A DNA stretch of 21,481 nucleotides, from NCBI GenBank assembly GCA_003427395.1, contig BFEA01000243.1:2076769-2098249 (forward strand), given 5' to 3'. The notes below the pieces were generated by a model, which saw nothing but the letters and a program-made list of their open reading frames with translations, did not search any database and was not told the origin of the DNA. Source of the DNA: Chara braunii (taxonomy: Eukaryota > Streptophyta > Charophyceae > Charales > Characeae). Positions 1 to 7,782 of the stretch are shown piece by piece. Within the stretch, counting starts at the first letter, position 1; every line of letters begins with the position of its first letter. A program made the position numbers and the translations under genes.

Positions 1-85
1 TTTTGCAGATGGACTCCCCACGACACCCGACACCCACCCACCCGAAAACGGCGGTCGACCCCCTCCGAAAAGACCGCGAAAGGAC

Positions 86-183
86 GTACGGAAGTCCGTA
101 CGTACGGCCTGTACGGGCCGCTGGGGCCCCGTACGTACGGTCGTACGGAAATACGTATGGCCCGTATACGTACGGGCGTACGC
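86..183. repeat. CGTACG palindrome cluster
   Basis: About 100 bp are crowded with TACG/CGTACG words. The perfect 12-bp palindrome CCGTACGTACGG occurs twice (96-107 and 129-140), and CCCGTA..TACGGG forms a further hairpin near 152-167. The cluster lies directly upstream of the integrase zinc-finger remnant, where RNase H/integrase N-terminal coding sequence would be expected. It therefore looks like an insertion or rearrangement in the retroelement. The short open frame across this stretch (3-233) reads as low-complexity Tyr/Gly/Arg/Pro and shows no known domain, so I do not call it a gene. Confidence 0.7.
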
Positions 184-189
184 ACAGAT

Positions 190-1451
190 GCAGCCTTGTT
201 GCAGCGCTTCTTCTGGAAGGAGATGAGGAGTGACATGCTGCACTATGTGGAAACCTGTTAGTAATGCCAAAGGAACAAGGTTGTACGTCGACCTCCTCTT
301 GGCCTACTCAAACCCCTACCTATTCCTGATGCACCTGCACAGTCAGTATCCTTTGATTTCACTGACTTGGGTAAGACTACACCACGAGGTATGCGTCAGG
401 TCATGGTATGTGTGGATCGGTTCTCCAAATATGCAGAGTTCATCCCCTTACCAGCTGAGGCTCGAGTGTCGGCCGTTCAGGCTGCCTTTGCTGACAAGTG
501 GGTCACACATCATGGACCACCCACCTCTATTGTCAGTGACAGAGATCCGCGGTTTTGCAGCAATGAATGGTAATCCTACTGCAGGGATTACCTTCATTCC
601 AGATTGGATATTACATCTGGTCGTCATCCTGAAGCCAATGGTCAGGCTGAAGTGATGAACCAGATTCTATTCCAATTGCTGCGTCTTGTGATCAGTCCAG
701 ATCAGCAGGACTGGGATCTCCATCTGAGTCGTGCACAACTTGTGTATAACACGTCTGTACGCTCCTCTACAGGCTTCACACCCTACCGGTTACACCGGGG
801 TCGTGAGCCACGACAGCCTCTCGATGACATCATCGATAAGGCTACCCCTACGCTAACGCCTAGAACTGCAGAGTTCACCACACGTTACCGTGTGCATATT
901 GAGCGAGCGCGTGCTAACCTGCTGAAAGCCCAAAAGGCCATGATTCAGCAGGCCAATAAGCGCAGACGTCCTTCTACTATTCGCACAGGTGACTGGGTGT
1001 GGGTGCTTAGTTCTGAGCTGTTGCGAGAGGAGGATATTTCCCCTAAGCTGCTGCCATGATACATGGGTCCATGGCAGGTCTTAGATACAGTGGGAGCTGA
1101 TCCCTTTGGACCGTCCTACAATGTGGACGTCCCTCTGCATCTACAAACCTACCCTGTCTTTCATGCATCTAAGCTGTTGCCATTTACGCCAGCTGATGCA
1201 TTCCCAGACAGGCCTCCTCAGTTCGGTCCCCCTATCCCTGACAAAAGGTATGAGGTCGAATCTGTGGAGGATGAGTCAGGTACAGGTCCAGATAAGAAGT
1301 ACCCCTTGTGAAGTTTTTATACCAGCCACACACTGAAGACCGCTGGTTTACTCACAAGGAGCTTCTTAAGACAGCTAAGTCTGTCCTCCTCAAATATGAG
1401 GCAGCACAGAAGGGGGTACCCCTTCGGCGCTCTGCACGCCTACGCCTCTAG
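190..1451 (+). pseudogene. Ty3/gypsy pol 3' end: integrase with chromodomain-like tail (decayed)
   Basis: In an LTR retrotransposon, integrase inserts the element cDNA into the host chromosome. One reading frame runs from about 190 to 1311. It begins with ALLQRFFWKEM, typical of the region before the HHCC zinc finger. The CxxC pair of that finger survives (codons 256 and 265), but both codons between the cysteines are stops (TAG 259, TAA 262). The core carries the first Asp in SFDFTD (355), the second in IVSDRDPRF (538) and the Glu in HPEANGQAE (649), the D,D(35)E arrangement with about one extra codon. YNTSVRSSTGFTPYRLHRG (C-terminal core) and the GDWVWV motif follow. Further in-frame stops are at 571 (TAA) and 1057 (TGA). 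Near 1302-1308 the frame shifts, and the tail (LVKFLYQPHTEDRWF...) resembles the chromodomain common in plant gypsy elements; it ends at TAG 1449-1451. Reverse transcriptase and RNase H are absent from the window. The copy cannot encode an intact protein. Confidence 0.93.
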
Positions 1452-1469
1452 CTAGGAGGTCCTTGCTAC

Positions 1470-1482
1470 GGGGGAGGGAAGG
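1470..1482 (+). promoter_or_regulatory. Polypurine tract of the LTR element
   Basis: The purine run GGGGGAGGGAAGG lies 18 bases after the pol stop and just before a TG-initiated segment. In LTR retrotransposons this tract primes plus-strand DNA synthesis at the 5' edge of the 3' LTR. Position and composition both fit; there is no second copy to confirm the boundary. Confidence 0.65.
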
Positions 1483-2087
1483 TCTGCAATGACTCGCTGT
1501 CTTCTGGTCGCCTGTAGCCTTTCTCTACCGAGGCTGTACTTTAGGTAGGCCGAGAGACCTACCTGTGAGGGAAATTCTTGAGGGACATATCTGCAAATCC
1601 GGCAAAATACAGGCCCGGTACTAACAGGATTCCCTACAGCTACCTAACTGCGCATAGCAGGCCCGCGCTACCCCTATTACAGACAGGCCCTAAAGGCCTA
1701 TTCTGATAGACGGTCCTATAGCCTATAGCCGGGTCCGGTAGAGGCCGAGAGGCCGAAACAGATACGGTACCGGTCGGTCAGTCAGTCCGGTCTAGGTCGG
1801 GGTAGGCTAGTTCTAGTCTATAGACAGATTGGGCACATCGGTTCAGGGCTTTTGGCAGTTGGTACCGAGTACATTGCTGCTGTGCTACGCGTGAACCGGC
1901 GGTGGTGACGGCTCAGCGTGGAAGGAGACGGGCATAGTCAGACCTTCGGAGTGCAGGCCATAGCTGGGACCTGCGCTGTACTCTGCCAGCACGCAGGGTC
2001 TGACAGAGGTCTGGGTTATCGAGGTCTGCTGGAGGCGAGAGAGATTGGTGCCCTGCTGGACCCTCCTCCGGAGTGGGGTCCCAGGGG

Positions 2088-2368
2088 GTTTGCGCTGCAG
2101 CCATAGCTGCAGTGTCTTCATCTCAGAGGTCATCTTGTCAGGGTTTGGTGGCGCTGCTGCAGACTTCCACCCGGGAAGTCTTCCGACAGTTCGTCATCAT
2201 CAGATACTGTGGCGCTGGTCTTCTTCTTCATCCTCTGAGTGGTGCTTGGCCTCAGAGGCCTGTTTCAGGGTGGCGCTGCCCCTAGGAGGCTGTATTTGGG
2301 TGGCGCTTTATGTTTCAGGGACTCAGGGCGTGTTACGGGTGTTACTCAGGGTTGGGGAGTGAAGCGCT
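2088..2368 (+). repeat. Degenerate ~30-bp repeat with GTGGCGCT core
   Basis: The word GTGGCGCT occurs at 2148, 2209, 2270 and 2300, with variants GTTTGCGCT at 2088, GTGGTGCT at 2239 and GTGAAGCGCT at 2359. Starts are spaced 60, 61, 30, 31, 30 and about 60 bases, which indicates an old tandem array with a period of about 30 bp (often seen as 60). The array lies inside the candidate LTR, where repeats of this kind often sit in U3. A regulatory role is possible but not shown. Confidence 0.6.
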
Positions 2369-2430
2369 GCTCATGTCTGAGCAGCCGATGTAGTACTGAA
2401 GTGATCCTGACAATTCGAGGCTCTGAGTTT

Positions 2431-2436
2431 AATAAA
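2431..2436 (+). promoter_or_regulatory. AATAAA poly(A) signal in candidate LTR
   Basis: A canonical AATAAA hexamer is followed by T/GT-rich sequence (GTGTGATACTGTGTTTG). It would end the retroelement transcript in the 3' LTR. This is consistent with the LTR end called at 2542. Confidence 0.5.
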
Positions 2437-2538
2437 CAGTGTGATACTGTGTTTGGGCTATCATCATTTCATTGTTCTCTGGATGTGATCTGCTCGGCTT
2501 TTCTCTATGACTGGTTGTGAGGATTGAGTGGAGTGAAT

Positions 2539-2553
2539 TGCACTTTCAGTGCA
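2539..2553. repeat. Short hairpin at the LTR edge
   Basis: TGCACT TTC AGTGCA is a perfect 6-bp stem with a 3-base loop. It overlaps the proposed LTR end. It may be chance or part of the insertion site. Confidence 0.4.
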
Positions 2554-2712
2554 CCCTGTCATATCGCATGGTCAAGTCTTCCGCTGTGTTTATCTCTCCC
2601 TGTGCGGTGTGATACTCCTATCCTCTCCCCTTCCTTCTGTGTATGTGTGGGCATATGCGGAAGTCTATGTTAGTGAGTGTTGGCCTTCAGGCAACGAACA
2701 ACCAGAATCATA

Positions 2713-2715
<3 letters not shown>

Positions 2716-2748
<33 letters not shown>
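2716..2748. repeat. (TG)n microsatellite
   Basis: An uninterrupted TG dinucleotide run of about 16 units, flanked by ACA on the left and TTATATATTC on the right. Confidence 0.97.
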
Positions 2749-2750
<2 letters not shown>

Positions 2751-2857
2751 ATATATTCATATTTACGCATTTATACAGATGCACTGATTTCTGGTGTACT
2801 GCTCATGTCCGTTTGTCCTCAGCGCCTGCCAGATAGAAATGATTGGCTATGCCACAC

Positions 2858-2992
2858 AAAAAAAAAAGAAAAAAGCCTCCGTGCCCGTTTGTGTTTTATA
2901 TGCGCACAGCAGAAATCAAGCATTGGGAAAGAGAAAAAAAAAGAAAAAAGAAAAGAAGGAAAAAAGAGAAAAGAAAAGAAAAAAAAGAGGCT
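2858..2992. repeat. Purine-rich A/G tracts
   Basis: Two A-rich blocks (about 2858-2876 and 2930-2992) consist almost only of A with interspersed G (GAAAAAAG type). The Lys-rich open frames they create are low complexity and are not called as genes. The flanking 2543-2715 and 2993-3140 hold no recognisable gene. Confidence 0.85.
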
Positions 2993-3229
2993 CCGAAATA
3001 CTGGTGGTGTTTCAAGTATTTCAGTGTTTGTGTGTTTATAGTGCCTACAGGGGGGCTGCAGTGTTCGGGATGCCTATGCCTGTGTCTTCCATGGGAGATG
3101 AAAGATAATCATATAACTGAATTCCTGGCTCCAATGGTGCTGTGAACGTACAGTCTGAAGGGTTCTACTTGTGGTGTGAGTGGGTGATTATCTGCTTTGG
3201 TCCGTGTGGGATTTGTGGAATGCCCCGGC

Positions 3230-3475
3230 TGCCTGGCCGCCCATCCTTCTGCCTTGTCTTTCTGTGCTTCCCTTATGTTTGTCTTGTAGTTTGCCTGCCA
3301 TATCAGCACTGCCTTATGCCTCGCTGCCTCCCTGTTTTGTTGCCTCTAAGCCTGGCTGCCTTGTTGCGCTGCTGCTCCCCTGCGTTGTTGCCTTGGTGCC
3401 TCGTTGCTTGCTGCTCATCCTGCTGCCCTGGCCCTCACCTTGCCCCTCGTCTCCCGGCTTGCCTCCCTTACCCCC
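3230..3475. repeat. Pyrimidine-rich degenerate TTGCCTNGCTGCC-like repeat
   Basis: This block is rich in T, C and G with recurring words such as GTTGCCT, GCTGCC and CCTCGTTGC. It appears to be a decayed short tandem repeat leading into the clean 33-bp minisatellite. It produces Cys/Leu/Pro-rich open frames in all three forward frames, typical of a biased sequence rather than a gene. Confidence 0.5.
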
Positions 3476-3480
3476 TCTCT

Positions 3481-3612
3481 TCTCATGTGCTATGTTGTTG
3501 CTTGCAGTCCCCTTCTCATGTGCTATGTCATTGCTTGCAGTCCCATTCTTATGTGCTATGTTGTTGCTTGCAGTCCCATTCTTATGTGCTATGTTGTTGC
3601 TTGCAGTCCCAT
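3481..3612 (+). repeat. 33-bp minisatellite, four copies
   Basis: Four head-to-tail copies of a 33-bp unit start at 3486, 3519, 3552 and 3585 (anchored on TGTGCTATGT) with exact 33-base spacing. Each copy ends with TTGCTTGCAGTCCC. The last two are nearly identical; the first two differ by a few bases. Because 33 is a multiple of three, the array reads as an 11-residue peptide repeat in the forward frames (3142-3711 and others), but no start context or domain supports translation. Each unit carries a splice-acceptor-like TTGCAG. Confidence 0.93.
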
Positions 3613-3707
3613 GGCTTGTTGCCTCCCCTTTGCCTGGCTTCTTGCTTTGTCACTCCACTGGCTGTCCACTCGCCACAGGGGTCGAAGTTGTTTATATATT
3701 CAATTCA

Positions 3708-3801
3708 TTAAACCACCAGTACCTACCGCGTTCTGGTGGATGAATCTGATTCAGCCGGCCTTGCAGGTCTGTATTCATTCGCGCCATGGTGGTTTAAACC
3801 A
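3708..3801. repeat. Nested inverted repeat ending in a perfect palindrome
   Basis: TTAAACCACCA (3708-3718) is the reverse complement of TGGTGGTTTAA (3787-3797). The right arm overlaps the perfect 12-bp palindrome TGGTTTAAACCA (3790-3801). Between them, CCACCAG and CTGGTGG form another 7-bp stem near 3713-3742. It marks the left edge of a palindrome-dense region that continues to about 5170. Confidence 0.75.
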
Positions 3802-3940
3802 GCAGTGAAATCCTAAATGCAGTACGGGCCTAAATTTACTATTTTGCCAAGCCTGGAAGTGACTGGTACCATGACTTCGGAATTGAGGGTGGGGTATTGG
3901 TACCGGCCTATGGCGGATTGGGCGCTGGACGTGCTACCTG

Positions 3941-4106
3941 GGGCAAGGTCCCACTAGCAAACAGTATAGGATTGAAGGTCTGAATCTGGGCGCGTTTGCG
4001 GAAAAGTGCACAATCTCACGAGACATCTGCTGTTCTGCATTTCTTAGTAAAACACGTCCAGATTCAGGCCGTTAATCCAATCCTCTTTGCAAGTGGGGCC
4101 TCCCCC
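3941..4106. repeat. Foldback unit 1 (long imperfect inverted repeat)
   Basis: The left arm (about 3941-4010) is complementary to the right arm (about 4037-4106). For example GTCTGAATCTGGGCGCGTTT on the left matches AAACACGTCCAGATTCAGGC on the right with few mismatches. The inner GAAAAGTGCA pairs with TGCATTTCTT, leaving a loop of about 26 bases. Pairing is roughly three quarters by eye. It has no coding frame of note and resembles a decayed MITE or foldback element. No flanking target duplication was identified. Confidence 0.75.
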
Positions 4107-4269
4107 CTGGAGATGGAACAGAAAAGAGGCCCGTTTTTTTTCACTCCTCTGCCACGCTAGCCAAACTTTCCAGCAAGCCCACCCATGTATCTGGTTGAGT
4201 TTGAGGGCAAGATGCAGGCTGATTCCAATAAACCCTGCCAAAAAATAACAAAGAGAAAAGAAAAACACA

Positions 4270-4546
4270 TTGGCACATTTCTTACTCCATTTGCAGTATC
4301 ATATTGATGGCAACTGGGCCCAGCGTCCCTTACATCATTTGAAGTGACCCAATCGAAATCAGCCAGGCACATGGGCCTTGCAGAAACAAGGGTCACTTCC
4401 TGAAAGCAATTGGGGGGGTGGGCCCTGATTTCTGCCAGACGGGGGTGCCTGGCTCATTTCTAGTGGGTCACTTCAAATGATGTAAGCCATTGGAAGGGAC
4501 GCTGTCAATAATGTCCCAGTGTGCATACATTTACGAAAGTGCCAGT
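4270..4546. repeat. Foldback unit 2 (long inverted repeat)
   Basis: The left arm 4322-4370 is an almost perfect reverse complement of the right arm 4445-4503, including the shared stretch TGGGTCACTTCAAATGATGT; the right arm carries a 10-base insertion (CCATTGGAAG). Pairing continues inward (GGGCCTTGCAGAAA with TTTCTGCCAGACGGG). It also continues more weakly outward to TTGGCAC (4270) and GTGCCAG (4540). A transcript would form one hairpin of about 275 bases. No transposase is nearby, so it would be a non-autonomous element or a hairpin RNA source. Confidence 0.85.
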
Positions 4547-4609
4547 GTGAGTATGCCCTTAGAGGAGTTGGAATGGTTTGGTTTTGTCTTTGCTTTGAAT
4601 TCTTTCTTT

Positions 4610-4672
4610 TCTGTAGCTTCCGTGTTGATGGTGGTGCTCTTGTTAGTTGGTGTTCCCATAAACTTTTGAGGT
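4610..4672. repeat. Partial extra copy of foldback unit 3 left end
   Basis: TTCTGTAGCTTCCGTG...GTTAGTTGGTGTTCCCATAAACTTTTGAGG closely parallels the 4704-4753 segment (CTTCTGTAGATGGTGC...CAGTTGGTGTGCCCATAAACTGTTGAAG). It is a third, truncated copy of the unit's left end, separated from the next copy by a T-run (about 4673-4700). Confidence 0.7.
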
Positions 4673-4718
4673 TTTTTTTTTTTTTTTTTGCTTTTGCTTT
4701 TTCTCTTCTGTAGATGGT

Positions 4719-5168
4719 GCTCGTGTCAGTTGGTGTGCCCATAAACTGTTGAAGTACAGACCCAAGTTCGACTCCAGATGCAATTGGACGAACATACCTG
4801 GGGCCATCCAGCAGATCAGAAAGCACATCTCGATGGCCAAGCCCGAGCTCGTCGAGCTGCTGGACGGCCCTAGGTAAGTTCCCTGATTGCATCTGGAGTC
4901 GAACCTTGGTCTGGATCTCAACAGTTTGCGGCTGTACCAGTGTCAGTTGGTGTGCCAATAAACTGTTGACGTACAGACCCAAGTCCAATTCAAGATGCGA
5001 TTGGTTGAACATACCTGGGGCCATCCAGCAGCTCAATAAGCACATCTCGATGGCCAACCCCGAGCTCGTCGAGCTGCTGGACGGCCCTGGATAAGTTCCC
5101 TGATTGCATCTGGAGTCGACCCTCGGTCTGTATCTCAACAGTTTGCAGATGTACCAACTGACACGAGC
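4719..5168. repeat. Foldback unit 3: tandem pair of hairpin repeats with 15-bp terminal inverted repeats
   Basis: The outer ends GCTCGTGTCAGTTGG (4719-4733) and CCAACTGACACGAGC (5154-5168) are perfect inverted repeats. Inside are two direct copies about 217 bp apart (anchor GTCAGTTGGTGTGCC at 4725 and 4942). Each copy is itself a hairpin: CAGACCCAAGTTCGACTCC.. pairs with ..GGAGTCGAACCTTGGTCTGG, and GAACATACCTGGGGCCATCC with the GGACGGCCCTAGGTAAGTTC arm. A long minus-strand open frame (4473-5186) crosses both copies, but it reads them in different frames because 217 is not a multiple of three. I therefore do not treat it as a gene. Confidence 0.88.
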
Positions 5169-5170
5169 GC

Positions 5171-5335
5171 GGTCCAGGGGGTTCAAGTAGTGTGGCTGGC
5201 ATAGCTGTCACCTTAGTACAGACTTATTGAGATACCGGAACAGGCTCCAGCTACTGGTCCAGGGTCCAAAGTAGTGGGGCTGGCGTAGCAGTAACCCTAG
5301 TACTGGCTAAGATTCTACAAGGGAACAGAGGATCT
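5171..5335 (+). repeat. Degenerate ~85-bp direct duplication
   Basis: GGTCCAGGGGGTTCAAGTAG at 5171 and GGTCCAGGGTCCAAAGTAG at 5256 begin two related segments. Each continues with GTGGCTGGCATAGC / GGGGCTGGCGTAGC, then a TAGTAC word and GGAACAG. It directly follows foldback unit 3 with no gap. Function is unknown. Confidence 0.7.
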
Positions 5336-5825
5336 TCAACTCTCTGTCTCATACTACAATTTGCCTATATGACGTACCAGCTTCTGTACGTGAACAATAT
5401 TCTGAAGCCTTGAGTTTTACTATTTGTTGTAACGGGCCTTAAATGCCTTCTTTTTGGTTGATGGATGGTACCAGGAATCAATGGTCGACAAGGCCCTCCC
5501 ACTTTTTAGACTTGTTGTTTTTCTTTCTTCAGACTTTTTTCACAATTTCTTTCCGACCATCTGTGAACTTACGTAGGACTTGTGCGCGCTTTAATAAGTG
5601 CGCTAGGAATTTTGTTCGACGGTTGGGGATTCCGGAATTTGCAGCCGCACCTTCTGCTGACGTGTCCTTTCTTGCAAGTGAATTCACCCTTGGAGGCTCT
5701 GTGAACTTTCAGTAAGGATCTGAATAGGCGTAGGGTTTTTTCCGCGTCCAATCTCGCGTGCGGAAATTGTTTTTGAATTTCTTAATCTTGAAGTAGTTTA
5801 AGAAGCTAGAATGGACGGAACATAA
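5336..5825. other. No gene recognised (5336-5825)
   Basis: Unassigned sequence. An open frame of 90 codons (5443-5715) begins at an ATG and has a hydrophobic Phe/Leu stretch near residues 24-35, but no domain is recognisable and base composition does not change at its ends. Nothing here supports a confident gene call. Confidence 0.4.
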
Positions 5826-6080
5826 TTGTTTTTGTGCCTTTTTGTTCTTGTGCCGACACCATGCATGCAAGCTTCCCCCACTATACCCATGCCATCTTCA
5901 ACTCTCTCTTCTTCACGCCTTCTTTCCTCCACCCGTACCTGTTTTCCATCCCCTCTCCCTTCACACTTCTCTCCCTCTCCTTTTCGTCTCAATCTTGGTC
6001 CCGTTCCGCACTCCTCTTCATGCCCTCCTTCTTCCTGCCTTCATCCCCCTATAGGAACTCCCTACTGATTCCCCCCCCCA
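5826..6080. repeat. Pyrimidine-rich tract
   Basis: Strongly C/T-biased on the plus strand (TTCAACTCTCTCTTCTTCACG and similar), ending with a C run near 6069-6078. All three forward frames stay open for 70-100 codons, which is what a C/T bias does, and none shows a domain. It lies upstream of the candidate promoter at 6144-6274. Confidence 0.6.
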
Positions 6081-6142
6081 AAGAGCATTCGAGCCATCGG
6101 ACGACATCGTGTAAGGAGAATACTCCCTTTACGTCGTGACCT

Positions 6143-6274
6143 GATTGGCTGCGAAGGAACTCACGGGGATCGATATGGCTTTCCCCAAGCGATTAACCCG
6201 AACTCTCTCTTCACCCCCCCTTCTACCTTCGCCCCACTCCCTTCCATCTTCGATCTCCCTTTGCAACTATAAAA
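6143..6274 (+). promoter_or_regulatory. Candidate RNA polymerase II promoter (CCAAT and TATA boxes)
   Basis: CTATAAAAC (TATA at 6268-6274) follows, about 120 bases downstream, an inverted CCAAT box (minus-strand AGCCAATCAG, ATTGG at 6144-6148). Between them lies C/T-rich sequence typical of plant promoters. Transcription would start near 6300 in CTCTCTTAACCC, and a possible splice donor (TACAG/GTGATG) sits near 6338. It could drive a cellular gene or belong to an unrecognised LTR. Two motifs in the right order and spacing give only moderate support. Confidence 0.4.
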
Positions 6275-6338
6275 CCTACAAGCGCATTCGAAAAACTCTC
6301 TCTTAACCCATCTACCAACTTTCGGGAAGTCGTGTACA

Positions 6339-7190
6339 GGTGATGTGTATGCACGGCAGGTCGAAAAGTCTTGACGAGCTGACTTTAGTTTTGCAAGGCT
6401 TTGCGCCGGGTGGCCGAGACGAACTGCAGGATCTGGGCAAGTCGGTGTAGAAGTTCAGTTGGCGGGGTGACGATCGTTGTGGTGGAGGTTGGTATGTGAT
6501 GGTCGGGGTCGCCAGTGCCAGGGTGAGGAAGGTGTATGTATAAAAGTGTTTGTATGGCATGGGGCCGTAGTCAGAGAGCAGCAGGCTTGCGCGCCTTTGA
6601 TTTTCAGTTCCCCCTCTTTTTTCGGAAGCTAAGTTTATGGGATTGCCGGTTTTGGTTTTCAGATCTATTTGTGTGCTCATAACTCTTTCTTTGTCTTTAG
6701 TCCCCTTCTCTGGTTAAACTACGCCTCTGTCCGCCTCCTTCGACTTAAAGTTAATTTTTTTTCTCTCTTCCTCTATTTTGGCATTTTCTTGAATGTCTAA
6801 ATGTTTCAGTAACTTCCAAGTCCTTACCAGTTCGTGAGGTTCAGTCTTGCTCGTCCCGTTGAATTCAATCGGATCTCGGGAGGACGAGTATTGTTGAATT
6901 TTAGAGGCCAGCAAGCTCAAGTGATCTTCTCTCGCCCCTTCTTTTACTTCCTAGTATAAGACAGTTTATGCATGACTGATCTCTTACATGTATGTATCAA
7001 TTGAGTCCTCGCTCCGACGATAAAAACGAGTTATAATTTTGATATGATGCATGCTCGCACGAATGTATGATAATCGTCCTCTTAATTAGATTAGCTTGCA
7101 CGATGTATGAACGATAGTGCATGGTGTTAGGTCTACTTATTCTCCTGATCGAATAACGAACTAACTAGACACACGCAATCAGTTTTGCTT
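6339..7190. other. No gene recognised (6339-7190)
   Basis: Mixed sequence with acceptor-like signals (GGTTTTCAG near 6662 and TCTTTGTCTTTAG near 6700). A minus-strand open frame at 6714-6920 contains a charged stretch with HELVRTWKLLKHLDIQ; it is reminiscent of Gag-like helices but too short to assign. Around 7045-7121 two related phrases (GCTCGCACGAATGTATGATAA and GCTTGCACGATGTATGAACG) hint at an old duplication. Confidence 0.35.
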
Positions 7191-7453
7191 ATGCCATGTG
7201 GACCGATTGCCCTGATCGGACTGGGCCTCGATTTCCTGTATCTTCACCACGTCCGTTTTCATATAACAAGGAAAGGACACGTGTATGTGAGTGGAACGTG
7301 CGAGAAGTCGTCGCCAAGATCGACGGGCGCTATTATTTTTTTCCCGAAATAAGTTGCCCACGATTCGTAGGCGCTCGTTTTGTCATTATTAATACTCACT
7401 TCCCCCCTTATTGATTTTAATTGTCTTTTAACGAGTTAAATGTCATTTCGTAG

Positions 7454-7771
7454 ATGACAGTGACACATCATTGGCCCAACACTCTTTGCAGCAATTGTCA
7501 CCGCACCGAGCGTTATTGGGAAAAAGGGTTCCACTATCGGACACTCGGTGAAGACGAACACAAGGAAAAAGCCACCAGGTTAAGATCGTCCATGTTGGAT
7601 TTCAAGCTCTTTAACGAACGATGCCAGAACTTGATTCGAAAACGAGATCCCATATGCGTACCTTCGCCTTTCCGTTTGAAAAGAAGTCGAGTAACCTGCA
7701 TGGAAGTTCAAAGATACTTTTGGATTAACCTAACATTTGAAAACAATATGCGCCATTTCTTTCTTGCTTGA
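7454..7771 (+). CDS. Hypothetical terminal-exon-like ORF (105 codons)
   Basis: The frame opens at an ATG directly after an acceptor-like sequence (TCATTTCGTAG). It ends with TGA at 7769-7771, and an AATAAA signal follows 11 bases later (7783-7788). The order acceptor, open frame, stop, poly(A) signal is what a 3' terminal exon looks like. The protein is basic, with a CSNCH pair near residues 12-16 and single Cys residues further on, but no family is recognised. A separate open frame at 7196-7414 could be another exon. It might end the transcript of the candidate promoter at 6268. It may also be a chance ORF. Confidence 0.3.
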   Translation: MTVTHHWPNTLCSNCHRTERYWEKGFHYRTLGEDEHKEKATRLRSSMLDFKLFNERCQNLIRKRDPICVPSPFRLKRSRVTCMEVQRYFWINLTFENNMRHFFLA

Positions 7772-7782
7772 ACAACGATTTG

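Larger units (their letters stand above)
1485..2542 (+). repeat. Candidate 3' LTR of the gypsy element
   Basis: The segment starts TGCAATGACTC right after the polypurine tract and ends GAGTGAATTGCA. The ends form the short TG...CA inverted repeat expected of an LTR (TGCAAT/ATTGCA). An AATAAA signal lies at 2431-2436, about 106 bases before the end, as expected at an R/U5 border. A 1058-bp LTR is in the usual range for plant gypsy elements. Inside are a perfect 7-bp stem-loop (AGGTAGG/CCTACCT, 1543-1564), a run of CTATAG-type short palindromes (1710-1830) and the ~30-bp repeat listed separately. The matching 5' LTR and target-site duplication lie outside the window, so the borders are inferred. 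Confidence 0.5.

Noticed and set aside
3-233. 76-codon frame at the left end
   Set aside because: Runs through the TACG palindrome cluster in a frame different from the integrase, and its composition is low complexity.
3142-3711. 189-codon Cys/Leu-rich frame over the 33-bp repeat
   Set aside because: All three forward frames are open because of base bias and a repeat length divisible by three; there is no ATG at its start and no domain.
4473-5186. Minus-strand 237-codon open frame
   Set aside because: It crosses two copies of a 217-bp repeat in different frames and enters a Lys-rich stretch from the T-run, so no peptide is conserved between copies.
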